From CBDCTM01 sp965222005 (GTDB taxonomy: Bacteria > Bacteroidota > Bacteroidia > Chitinophagales > Saprospiraceae): a stretch of DNA of 64,000 nucleotides. Each line of letters begins with the position of its first letter. Positions within the stretch are counted from its first letter, which is position 1. Shown in pieces: positions 41,834 through 50,238 of this stretch. The stretch lies in assembly GCA_965222005.1 (NCBI GenBank), contig OZ244935.1:4650001-4714000 (forward strand), in the 5' to 3' direction. A program made the translations under genes and the position numbers. The notes beneath the pieces were generated by a model. The model was not told where the DNA came from. It did not search any database and saw only the letters and a list, made by a program, of their open reading frames with translations.

Positions 41834-43666
41834 ATGAGTTATAAAAGTTTAAAATCGTGTGTACAGGATTTAGAAAAAAATGGCAAGCTACTGCGCATTC
41901 CATTCGAAGTTGATCCGGAGCTGGAAATGGCAGAGATTCATCGTCGGATTTTTGATGCTGGCGGGCCTGCCATTCTTTTCGAGCGCGTAAAAGGCAGCCC
42001 CTTCCCTGCCCTGTCCAATTTGTACGGCACCTTTGAACGAACAGCCTTCTTGTTTCGACATACCGTTGAAAAGGTACAGCGCGTCATTGAATTAAAAGCC
42101 GACCCTTCCAACTTTTTCAAACGGCCTCTGCGTTACCTCTCGGCCCCTTTCACCGCTCTTTCCGCCCTGCCTATGCGTAGCCTGGGCAAGCCAAAAGTTA
42201 CATGGGCAGAGACCAGTATCAACCAACTGCCGCAAATCAAAGCCTGGCCTGACGATGGGGGTGCATTCATCACGCTGCCCCAAGTACTCAGCCTACCTCC
42301 CGGCAGCCAAAGCATCATGCAATCCAACCTGGGCATGTATCGCATTCAGCTGTCAGGTAATGAATATTTACAGGATGTAGAGGTAGGGATGCACTATCAA
42401 ATTCATCGCGGGATAGGGGTTCATCATACTCTGTACAACAAAAGTGATGAAGAATTTAAGGTTTCCATTTTTGTAGGCGGGCCGCCCGCACATGCCTTTT
42501 CGGCCATCATGCCCTTGCCGGAAGGGCTTTCGGAATTGACTTTTGCCGGATTGCTGGGAGGCCGACGCTTTCGCTATGCCCGCCGAAATAGGTATTTCCT
42601 CAGCAGCGATGCTGATTTTTGCATCACCGGTACCATCCTAAAGAATCGCAAGCTCCCGGAAGGCCCATTTGGCGACCACCTGGGATATTACAGCCTAGAG
42701 CATCCCTTTCCGGTGATGAAAGTGGATAGCGTGTACCACCGTAAAGATGCGATTTGGCACTTTACCGTAGTTGGTCGACCACCACAGGAAGACAGCAGCT
42801 TTGGTCATTTGATTCACCAACTGGTCAAATTGCTGACACCACAGGAATTTCCCGGCATCAAAGAGATCAACGCGGTGGATGCAGCAGGTGTACATCCACT
42901 ATTGCTGGCCATTGGCAGCGAACGCTACATGCCATTCCGCGAGCGGCGCCCTGAAGAGATTCTCACTCAAGCCAACCATATACTTGGAAGCGGCCAAACT
43001 TCACTTGCCAAATTCCTGATCATTGCTGCAGCTGATGATGAGCCTACACTTGACACGCATGACATCAGCGCCTTTTTCCAACATGTATTAAAGAGAGTAG
43101 ATTGGCGTCGCGACCTGCATTTTCAAACCAAAACGACTATAGATACGCTCGATTATTCCGGATCTGGCTGGAATGCCGGTTCCAAAGTGGTGATTGCTTG
43201 CTGCGGGGAGCCCTTACGCAGCCTCGCATCCGAGCTGCCGTCAAATTTCAGCCTGCCTCCTGGCTTTAGCGAGCCAGGCATAGTGATGCCGGGCATTTTG
43301 GCAATTCGGGCACCAGCCTATCAGTCAGATGCCAAAACGGCCACGGACATACAACTTTTGGAAACCCGCTTGAAGGGCCACGATCTATCTGAAATACCAT
43401 TGATCGTACTGGCTGATGATAGCCGTTTTCTGGCCGAAACCCTCAACAACTTTCTCTGGGCTACCTTTACCAGAGCCAATCCTAGCCATGATATACACGG
43501 CCTGGAGGCCTTTGTAGAGCACAAGCACTGGGGCTGCCGGGGGCCGTTGATCATCGATGCGCGCAGCAAAGTACATCATGCACCGCCATTGGTGCCAGAC
43601 GCCAGGGTGGCAGCTAAAGTGGACAGTTATTTCGCCAAAGGCGGGGCATTGGAGAGAGTGATCTGA
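41834..43666 (+). CDS. UbiD-family decarboxylase (menaquinone-type)
   Basis: A 610-residue prenylated-FMN-dependent decarboxylase. Family blocks are LLRIPFEVDPELEMAEIHRR, QSNLGMYRIQLSG, YQIHRGIGVHH, IFVGGPPAHAFSAIMPLPEG and EGPFGDHLGYYSL with the conserved acidic residue, then EINAVDAAGVHPL. The length (about 600) fits the menaquinone-pathway UbiD relatives of Bacteroidota better than E. coli UbiD (about 500). The probable role is decarboxylation of a carboxylated quinone precursor such as a futalosine-route naphthoate; the exact substrate is inferred. Its cofactor maker UbiX is not in the window. It lies 55 bases after ftsE on the same strand. Confidence 0.9.
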   Translation: MSYKSLKSCVQDLEKNGKLLRIPFEVDPELEMAEIHRRIFDAGGPAILFERVKGSPFPALSNLYGTFERTAFLFRHTVEKVQRVIELKADPSNFFKRPLRYLSAPFTALSALPMRSLGKPKVTWAETSINQLPQIKAWPDDGGAFITLPQVLSLPPGSQSIMQSNLGMYRIQLSGNEYLQDVEVGMHYQIHRGIGVHHTLYNKSDEEFKVSIFVGGPPAHAFSAIMPLPEGLSELTFAGLLGGRRFRYARRNRYFLSSDADFCITGTILKNRKLPEGPFGDHLGYYSLEHPFPVMKVDSVYHRKDAIWHFTVVGRPPQEDSSFGHLIHQLVKLLTPQEFPGIKEINAVDAAGVHPLLLAIGSERYMPFRERRPEEILTQANHILGSGQTSLAKFLIIAAADDEPTLDTHDISAFFQHVLKRVDWRRDLHFQTKTTIDTLDYSGSGWNAGSKVVIACCGEPLRSLASELPSNFSLPPGFSEPGIVMPGILAIRAPAYQSDAKTATDIQLLETRLKGHDLSEIPLIVLADDSRFLAETLNNFLWATFTRANPSHDIHGLEAFVEHKHWGCRGPLIIDARSKVHHAPPLVPDARVAAKVDSYFAKGGALERVI

Positions 43667-43708
43667 TAGTCTGGCATTATTTTTTAATATTTACGCAAAA
43701 ATCTGATA

Positions 43709-44155
43709 ATGAAGCAATTGCACATCTTTCTATTTTTATTTGCAGCTATATCACTGCTATTCACTGATTGCAGGAATGAGCCAAGCTCTTCTACTAATAA
43801 TCCGGCACAAAGAGCCACCAATAGTACAGCACCTGCCCACCAGGCAGCTTCTGCGGAAGGCTCGCCGGAGGATCTGGCCGCTCGCTCCTGTGCATGCTAT
43901 AAAGACCTCACCGATCTGCGCCTGCAAGCTCGCAAGGAATATGAAGCCGGTGACACGCTGGCTTACCAGCGGTCGGATTTTGACTTGCTGGAAGAGCGCA
44001 AAAAGGCCAAAGCCTGTGTAAAGGCAATTATGGAATCCATTAAATCGGACCCGCCTGTAAAAGATGCTTTCCAGGAGGCTTTGCTTACAAAATGCCCCAA
44101 GTATGCTACCTCTATCCTGCTGATGAACAAGGTCAACTGGAAGGCTACCGAGTGA
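43709..44155 (+). CDS. Small Cys-containing lipoprotein of unknown function
   Basis: A 148-residue protein with a lipoprotein signal (FAAISLLFTDC, Cys21) followed by a Ser/Thr/Ala/Pro linker of about 35 residues. The globular part begins LAARSCACYKDL and is helical, with further cysteines in KKAKACVKA and LTKCPKYA, so one or two disulfides are likely in the periplasm. I do not recognise a family. It follows the UbiD gene by 42 bases and converges with the SGNH hydrolase gene, 10 bases away. Confidence 0.72.
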   Translation: MKQLHIFLFLFAAISLLFTDCRNEPSSSTNNPAQRATNSTAPAHQAASAEGSPEDLAARSCACYKDLTDLRLQARKEYEAGDTLAYQRSDFDLLEERKKAKACVKAIMESIKSDPPVKDAFQEALLTKCPKYATSILLMNKVNWKATE

Positions 44156-44165
44156 GTAAGCTTGT

Positions 44166-45194
44166 CTATTCTTGTAAGAATTGTAAGACCGCTTCGGCCA
44201 CCAGCTGGTGACCAGCCTCGTTCCAGTGATAGCCATCATGCGAATGGAGGCTCTTTTCCTTTTTGAGCTGATCGAACTGCACCTTGGGAAAATCGATCAG
44301 AGGAATATTGAGCTTTTGACAAATGCCTTTTAGCTGTTCGCGATGTGGCTGGAAAGGGTCGGCCAGCAAAATGGCCAGCTTTCTCTCAGGTCCTACCCGC
44401 TCTTTGATCCTCCGCAACAAGCGGAGTGTTTTATCCACCGCGCTTTGATACCACTTGTATTGCAAGCCATGCTGTGCAATTTGGCTCTCTGCCGATTCGT
44501 CCGCCTTATCGGCATGTCGCGCTTGTAGCTTTCGCCAGATTTGTTTGACCTTGCGTAGGAGGCATGAATGATCGGTAAGGCAATCCCAGCGACTGAGTGG
44601 GCTGGCGTATAGCATGCTGCCATCCGACTGGAGGTAGGGCCTCCGCTGGCCTACGAAATAGTTGGCCTGGCGTTCCAGTTCCAGCTCATTATCGATAAAA
44701 TCATTGGAGCAAAATTGCAGCAACACTATTTCGGGATCAATAGTATCGAGGTATTTATCGAGTACCAGATATTCCTGCAGCGTACCGTAGCCTGCCATTC
44801 CGTAGGCGAATACCGGCAGTTCCAGCTCTTGTTCGAGCACGGCATAAAACGTCTTGTCATCCGATACTTCTACAGCCTGGGTAAAGGAATCGCCAATGAG
44901 CAAAAGTCGCTTTGAGCTTTCATTGATTGTCAGCGGATAGCGGCGAAAGCCATTAGTTTGTGTGGTAAAGTGAACTGGATAAGATGCGCCATCATCACCT
45001 TGCATTTGACCTTCGTACACATAGTTGCCTTTGGGTTTCCAGCCCAGCAAGTTATCGGGCTCAGCGGTATCGTAAGGAGGCTGTTGGCTGACAAGGTGAG
45101 GAAAAATTTTGCACGCCAATTCTCCCAGCAGTAAAACAACCAAGAAGTTGATAGTTACTACTTGAATTACCATCCTGAGCTTTGGCCAATTCAC
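44166..45194 (-). CDS. Membrane-anchored SGNH/GDSL hydrolase
   Basis: A 342-residue esterase-like protein with an N-terminal anchor (about residues 9-27, VIQVVTINFLVVLLLGELA). The SGNH blocks are all visible: block I LLIGDSFTQA with nucleophile Ser103, block II around AYGMAGYG, block III LLQFCSNDF with Asn-Asp, and block V DGYHWNEAGH with the catalytic Asp-x-x-His. Such proteins deacylate or acylate envelope glycans or lipids. The substrate is not shown. Its start codon abuts the stop of the upstream lipoprotein gene with no gap, so the two are co-transcribed. Confidence 0.88.
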   Translation of the reverse strand: MNWPKLRMVIQVVTINFLVVLLLGELACKIFPHLVSQQPPYDTAEPDNLLGWKPKGNYVYEGQMQGDDGASYPVHFTTQTNGFRRYPLTINESSKRLLLIGDSFTQAVEVSDDKTFYAVLEQELELPVFAYGMAGYGTLQEYLVLDKYLDTIDPEIVLLQFCSNDFIDNELELERQANYFVGQRRPYLQSDGSMLYASPLSRWDCLTDHSCLLRKVKQIWRKLQARHADKADESAESQIAQHGLQYKWYQSAVDKTLRLLRRIKERVGPERKLAILLADPFQPHREQLKGICQKLNIPLIDFPKVQFDQLKKEKSLHSHDGYHWNEAGHQLVAEAVLQFLQE

Positions 45195-45695
45195 TTATTC
45201 TCGGAATATTTCCGAAAACTGAATCGTTTTCGGTTCGTCATCAACGTTCATTGGCGTAGTGGTAACCACTGCATCTATCTCCCATTCGCTATTGGATAGT
45301 TTTCTCCCTTCAATGGTGCCTTTTTTTATCTGATAAGGACTAAATGGCACCCAAGCTCCAAAAAGTTCATAGACACATTTTAAATTCAGAATTTCCTCAT
45401 CGACAGCGGAAAAATCTGCAGTTTGTTCATCCAACTCAAAATATAATCTTTCCCCCCCTTCATCATCAGAGACATCATCACATTGAGCATCAATGCGATT
45501 GTATTCAAACAAGCGGTTTTCTCCATCTACGATACGAAAGAAATCTCGCTGCAAAATCGTATCATACTCACTGGTGATTTCCTTTCCCAATGTCCAGGTA
45601 GAATGGATTTTTTCCGGTGTACAATTGTCATCTTTGTCGCAGGAAACAAGACCGACAATAGCCAGCAGTGAGCCAATAAAAAGAATCTGTTTCAT
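45195..45695 (-). CDS. Lipoprotein of unknown function
   Basis: I chose the ATG at 45695, giving 166 residues with a clear lipoprotein signal (MKQILFIGSLLAIVGLVSC, Cys19). The frame stays open 65 codons further upstream into the acyl-CoA dehydrogenase gene, but that part has no signal sequence and looks spurious. The mature protein is acidic (CDKDDNCTPEK, DDVSDDEGGERLYFELDE) and beta-rich, and I do not recognise a family. Its stop directly adjoins the SGNH hydrolase start, so both products may act together in the periplasm. Confidence 0.72.
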   Translation of the reverse strand: MKQILFIGSLLAIVGLVSCDKDDNCTPEKIHSTWTLGKEITSEYDTILQRDFFRIVDGENRLFEYNRIDAQCDDVSDDEGGERLYFELDEQTADFSAVDEEILNLKCVYELFGAWVPFSPYQIKKGTIEGRKLSNSEWEIDAVVTTTPMNVDDEPKTIQFSEIFRE

Positions 45696-45732
45696 AATCA
45701 TTACAGTTTTGTTGATAACATTGTATAGCTTT

Positions 45733-47526
45733 TCAAAAGCAATAGGCATTAGCGTCAAGCATCCGGCTGGCGATACGGCGGCGGGCAGCTTTGGTATTGA
45801 TTGCCTGATGATAGGTAAACTGCTCGATACTGGCCAGCAATTGATCTTTTTGCGCCTTCTGGGCCCAGTTTTGTACCACCCTTTTGGCATTAAGGCGAAG
45901 GCGTTCTACCGCTTCTGTAACGAACACCTGAGCCATATCAATTAAAATTGCTGAATCTTCAGCTGACTTGATATGGCTAGTTTTCTGGCAGCGCAAAAGG
46001 ATGGATTCCGTTAGGTAGATTTCAGCCAGCATATCAGAAAATTGCATCAATATTTCCTGTTCATATTGCATTTTTTTGCCAAAATGCTCAAGGGTAGCCA
46101 TCAGCAAACTCAAAAAACATCGCTTCCATTGCGCCACCTCTGCTAGTTCTGTGGCTAAGAGTATTGCCGAGTCTTCTCCGGCTCCGTTTGTAGTTTGGTC
46201 AGCATTGTTTCTTTTATTCGCCAATGTATTTTTCCAATCCAATTGTCCGCTCATAGCTCTTTTGAGTAGCATATCCATTGCGAGCAATCGGTTGATTTCA
46301 TTGGTACCTTCAAAGATGCGATTGATGCGGGCATCGCGATATGCAGCAGCCATAGGTGCTTCTTCCGAATATCCCATACCTCCATAGATTTGCACACCTT
46401 CGTCAGCCACATAATCCAATGTTTCAGTAGCTTGTACTTTGAGCAGTGCGCACTCGATGGCAAATTCTTCTGCTGCTCCGAGATGTGCCTGGCCTTCACT
46501 CAGGCCTTCGGCTTTGAGTACCATCTCTTGTTGGCGGATAGCATCGGCAGCGCGATAGCTAGCCGATTCGCTGGCAAAGGTACGGATAGCCATTTCTGCC
46601 AGTTTGTGCTGTATAGCGCCAAATTGGCCAATGGATTGCCCAAATTGCTGTCGCTCATTGGCATAGCGGGTAGCGGCTGTACAAATTTTTTTAGCCCCAC
46701 CGAAGGCCGATGCAGCCAGTTTAATCCGTCCAATATTGAGTATATTAAAAGCAATTTTATGGCCTTTGCCAGGTTCGCCCAACACATTTTCTATTGGAAC
46801 TTTGACGTTTTCAAAAAACACTTGACAGGTCGAAGAGCCTTTGATGCCCATTTTGTCTTCTTCTGCTCCCAGGCTTACGCCATCCCAGCTACGCTCCACT
46901 ATAAATGCTGTAAAATGCTGGCCGTTAATTTTGGCAAATACCGTAAAAATATCGGCAAAGCCACCATTTGTAATCCACATTTTCTGGCCATTGAGGAGGT
47001 AGTATGTTCCATCATCGGAAAGCACTGCTGTGGATTTGGCAGCCAAAGCATCGGAGCCAGAACCAGGCTCGGTGAGGCAATAGGCCGATTTGAGCGTGCC
47101 GGCTACTAATCGAGGCAGGTATTTTGACTTTTGATCTTCATTGCCAAAATACAATAAGGGCAACATGCCGATTCCGGTGTGGGCTCCGAAGGAAAGTGAA
47201 AAGGAGCGGGCAGCGGCAAATTGCTCGGAGAGGATCATACTGCTGAGGAAGTCCATTTCCGAACCGCCATAAGCCTCGGGAAATGTTGCACCCAGCAGTC
47301 CCAGCTCACCACAGTTCTCGATCAGCTGTTTGGTAAGTGGCAGGTCGAGTTTTTCGAGTGTATCGAAATGAGGTGCGACTTTGGAATTAATAAAATCTTT
47401 TACTGTACTGATTAGGAGCAATTGCTCTTCCGAAAAGTCTTCGGGGCAAAAAAGTTGATGGGCGGGTGTGGCTTTGAGGATAAATGCACCGCCTTTGATG
47501 GTTTCTTGTTCGATTTTGGCATCCAT
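45733..47526 (-). CDS. Acyl-CoA dehydrogenase, very-long-chain type
   Basis: A 597-residue FAD enzyme of fatty-acid beta-oxidation. The acyl-CoA dehydrogenase core occupies about residues 30-430, with YCLTEPGSGSDA, KMWITNGGFADIF, KMGIKGSSTCQVFFENV, RYANERQQFGQSIGQFGAIQ and EGVQIYGGMGY. The catalytic Glu is in RIFEGTNEINR. The extra C-terminal helical domain of about 170 residues matches the VLCAD/ACAD9 architecture, which acts on long chains and can associate with membranes. It is transcribed alone, and the upstream 199 bases have no gene. Confidence 0.92.
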   Translation of the reverse strand: MDAKIEQETIKGGAFILKATPAHQLFCPEDFSEEQLLLISTVKDFINSKVAPHFDTLEKLDLPLTKQLIENCGELGLLGATFPEAYGGSEMDFLSSMILSEQFAAARSFSLSFGAHTGIGMLPLLYFGNEDQKSKYLPRLVAGTLKSAYCLTEPGSGSDALAAKSTAVLSDDGTYYLLNGQKMWITNGGFADIFTVFAKINGQHFTAFIVERSWDGVSLGAEEDKMGIKGSSTCQVFFENVKVPIENVLGEPGKGHKIAFNILNIGRIKLAASAFGGAKKICTAATRYANERQQFGQSIGQFGAIQHKLAEMAIRTFASESASYRAADAIRQQEMVLKAEGLSEGQAHLGAAEEFAIECALLKVQATETLDYVADEGVQIYGGMGYSEEAPMAAAYRDARINRIFEGTNEINRLLAMDMLLKRAMSGQLDWKNTLANKRNNADQTTNGAGEDSAILLATELAEVAQWKRCFLSLLMATLEHFGKKMQYEQEILMQFSDMLAEIYLTESILLRCQKTSHIKSAEDSAILIDMAQVFVTEAVERLRLNAKRVVQNWAQKAQKDQLLASIEQFTYHQAINTKAARRRIASRMLDANAYCF

Positions 47527-47725
47527 ATAATGAGTGGGTTTGACGGGTGATCAATTCATATGGCGATGTAATATTACTGATTTATTAACGAAAATATCGA
47601 ACATTAGTTTGCCCAGATTTTAGAGTGTTCTTTTGGGTAATTTAAAATAAGTGGATACCTTCATGGGCGTTTTGCCAGAAAAAAATGGCGAAAGTCGAGT
47701 TTAATAAATTCAAGCATTACCATCT

Positions 47726-49339
47726 ATGAAAAACAAGATTACATTTTTATTACTTGCTTTATGCTCCCCTTTTTTGTTGCTTGCTCAGGAAGTAGAACGC
47801 GGACTTGATGAGCGGATTGATGAAGCTTTCGCCCCAATAGCAGATACCTGGGAATATTTGGTATTTTATCCTTTTCCAGGTACTTCTATTCCCGTTGTTG
47901 TGATCCTTTTGGTGCTGGGAGCTTTATGGTTTACCATTTATTTTGGATTTATTAATATCCTCAAATTTCCCCTGGCTATTAGTGTAGTTCGCGGTAAATA
48001 TGATGAATTGGAAGAGCATGGAGTGTTGGAACAGGCAGATGTAAATATTGTAGAAGGCGATATTGTAGATACTATTCGTGATGAAGGAGAAGATGGTGAA
48101 GTGAGTCACTTTCAGGCTTTGGCAACGGCTGTGTCGGGTACGGTAGGTCTGGGTAATATTGCCGGTGTAGCCTTAGCCATTGCAATTGGCGGGCCAGGGG
48201 CAACTTTTTGGATGATTATATGCGGTTTGCTGGGAATGTCCACTAAGTTTGTGGAATGTACGTTGGGTGTGAAGTATCGGGATATTGGCCCCGACGGCAC
48301 GGTGTATGGTGGGCCGATGTATTATCTGACAAAGGGCTTAAAAGAGAAAGGATATACTGGTTTGGGCAAGGCCCTGGCGGTAATATTTGCAGTAATTTGT
48401 ATCGGCGCTTCGCTGGGCGGAGGAAATGCCGTGCAGTCCAATCAGGCTGCCCAACAAATTGCCAGCCAGTTTGGCCTGACGGGGGGTGCTACGGGTACAA
48501 TCATCGGGCTAGTTATTGCTTTTTTTGTAGGTATCGTCATCATCGGTGGGATTAAAAGAATAGCCTCGGTTACAGAGAAGGTGGTCCCTTTTATGGCCAT
48601 TATCTACGTTCTGGCCTGCCTGATTGTAATATTTGCCAATTTTAGTTTTATTGATGACGCTTTAGGCATGATCTTTACGCAAGCTTTCAATCCGCAGGCA
48701 GGCCTTGGGGGTTTGTTTGGTGTGCTGATCACTGGTTTCCGAAGAGCCGTATTTTCCAATGAGGCGGGAGCCGGCTCGGCTTCTATTGCTCACTCTGCAG
48801 TAAAAACCAGATACCCTGCTTCAGAAGGTTTAGTAGCGCTGTTGGAGCCATTTATTGATACTGTAGTAATTTGTACTATGACGGCTTTGGTAATCATTAT
48901 GTACAACAGTGGTGGTGTATTTGAATATGGCGGCGACGGTGCCGGAAATGTAGTCATTGCGGGTCAGTCCATAGGTGGAGTGGATCTTACGTCTCAGGCT
49001 TTCGCCGATGTAATCCCCTGGTTTCCGTATGTGCTTACTATAGCAATTGTGCTATTTGCGGTGAGTACAATGATTTCCTGGTCTTACTATGGCTTGCAAA
49101 GCTGGAAATACATTTTCGGGAGAGGTAAAATAGCTGATCTGGCATTTAAAATACTGTTCATTCTTTTCATTATCATTGGTGCTGCATCGTCCATGGAGGC
49201 GGTATTCCGCTTTTCGGATGCTATGATATTGGCCTTGGTATTTCCGAATATGATCGGGCTATTGTTGCTATTCCCCAAAGTGCGTGAAGAAGTAAATAAA
49301 TACCTGGCGGCAATAAAAGCGTACAAGGGTAAGGCTTAA
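47726..49339 (+). CDS. AGCS-family sodium:alanine (amino acid) symporter
   Basis: A 537-residue transporter with about 11 membrane spans. Its first stretch (to about residue 20, LLALCSPFLLLAQ) looks like an added signal peptide. AGCS signatures are FQALATAVSGTVGLGNIAGV, the GGPGATFWMIICGLLGM block, KFVECTLGVKYRD, YGGPMYYLTKGL, FSNEAGAGSASIAHSA and ISWSYYGLQSWKYIFG. The family imports alanine or glycine with sodium ions. Compared with AlsT it carries an insertion of about 40 acidic residues before the first family block (around DELEEHGVLEQADVN), seen in other Bacteroidota members. Confidence 0.92.
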   Translation: MKNKITFLLLALCSPFLLLAQEVERGLDERIDEAFAPIADTWEYLVFYPFPGTSIPVVVILLVLGALWFTIYFGFINILKFPLAISVVRGKYDELEEHGVLEQADVNIVEGDIVDTIRDEGEDGEVSHFQALATAVSGTVGLGNIAGVALAIAIGGPGATFWMIICGLLGMSTKFVECTLGVKYRDIGPDGTVYGGPMYYLTKGLKEKGYTGLGKALAVIFAVICIGASLGGGNAVQSNQAAQQIASQFGLTGGATGTIIGLVIAFFVGIVIIGGIKRIASVTEKVVPFMAIIYVLACLIVIFANFSFIDDALGMIFTQAFNPQAGLGGLFGVLITGFRRAVFSNEAGAGSASIAHSAVKTRYPASEGLVALLEPFIDTVVICTMTALVIIMYNSGGVFEYGGDGAGNVVIAGQSIGGVDLTSQAFADVIPWFPYVLTIAIVLFAVSTMISWSYYGLQSWKYIFGRGKIADLAFKILFILFIIIGAASSMEAVFRFSDAMILALVFPNMIGLLLLFPKVREEVNKYLAAIKAYKGKA

Positions 49340-49422
49340 GATGTAAATATCGGATAGGGCAAACTTAAACTTAGGGAGCGTTATTGCTTAGCCTAATTTG
49401 TTGGCCGAAGCTAGGCCACAGA

Positions 49423-49707
49423 CTATCCCCTTTGCAATGCTCCTCTAAATGGCATAGCCAAAATCGCGCGCGCAGCTATTGCCAGCCAGATCAGATTGAC
49501 GATCACCGAAGGCGTAGCGCCATAATAGAAACTATTGGCCAGCAGACCGATCGCTCCCAGTATGTTGAGGCTTTGGTATTTCAATTTTCCCGATGGGCTT
49601 TCCAGTTCTTCCCGATGGGCTTCCGATGATGACCAATGATAGGCCACTAATATTCCGATGGCACCACTCCAGCCCATCAAATCGATTGCAAATTGTATCA
49701 TAGTCAT
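49423..49707 (-). CDS. Small membrane protein, CBU_0592-like
   Basis: A 94-residue protein with three hydrophobic spans (about residues 5-23, 46-62, 65-85). The pattern GWSGAIGILVAYHWSS, then YQSLNILGAIGLLANSFYYGA and PSVIVNLIWLAIA, fits the CBU_0592 family of small membrane proteins, whose function is unknown. It is convergent with the symporter gene, 83 bases away. Confidence 0.75.
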   Translation of the reverse strand: MTMIQFAIDLMGWSGAIGILVAYHWSSSEAHREELESPSGKLKYQSLNILGAIGLLANSFYYGATPSVIVNLIWLAIAARAILAMPFRGALQRG

Positions 49708-50238
49708 TTGGTAGCTTGTTTATTGTGCAAGTAAAGGAGATTTTATTCGCAATTGCAAAAAAAAACAGCTTTCCTGCAACCAAACTCAAGTCATCCCGTT
49801 AATTTAGCTACTTACTCTTTTGAGAATTCCACACCTTTTATCATTTCCCATCAACCGACCAAACCCTTTATAACTACTTCCTACCCTTACGGCAAGCTTG
49901 AAGTTGCCGCAAAATTACTTTTACCCTTTAGGAAAAACCTTAGCAAGGTTTGGCTATTAAACCAAGCCAGCTGATGGTGTCCCACTAACCGAACCCATTT
50001 TTCCCATCAACCGAGCCGGTGAGATGGGCCTTACTTTGCTAAGGCCATCTTACTTAATTTAGCATTAATTATCTGCCTATCAACGTCTTACACATATCGT
50101 TGACAGTCATTGATTCGCTGATGGTTTCCTAAAACTTGCTACACAAGCGGCAATCGCCCTTTGGGTGCCGGGTATGACTACCCGTACGCCTTGGCTATTC
50201 TATGGCTCTATTTATTCATTTTATAACAATCTCATAAC
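49708..50238. other. Long intergenic region upstream of the giant surface-protein gene
   Basis: This 531-base region has no supported gene; one small plus-strand frame (49753-49974) has no signal, motif or plausible start context. It contains three copies of a CCCAYYAACCGA-like 12-mer (listed separately) and a small hairpin, CGGGTA-TGAC-TACCCG at 50169-50184, about 55 bases before the start of the large gene. It is probably a long 5' leader or regulatory zone for that gene. Confidence 0.6.
49847..50014 (+). repeat. Three dispersed copies of the 12-mer CCCAYYAACCGA
   Basis: Copies lie at 49847-49858 (CCCATCAACCGA), 49981-49992 (CCCACTAACCGA) and 50003-50014 (CCCATCAACCGA). They are in the same orientation; the last two are spaced 22 bases start to start, one pitch of about two helical turns. 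They may be regulator sites in front of the large surface-protein gene. Confidence 0.5.

Noticed and set aside
45696..45890. N-terminal extension of 65 codons for the lipoprotein gene
   Set aside because: It overlaps the acyl-CoA dehydrogenase coding sequence and would bury the lipoprotein signal inside the protein.
49753..49974. A 73-codon frame in the leader of the giant gene
   Set aside because: The composition and lack of any motif suggest non-coding DNA; it also overlaps a copy of the 12-mer repeat.
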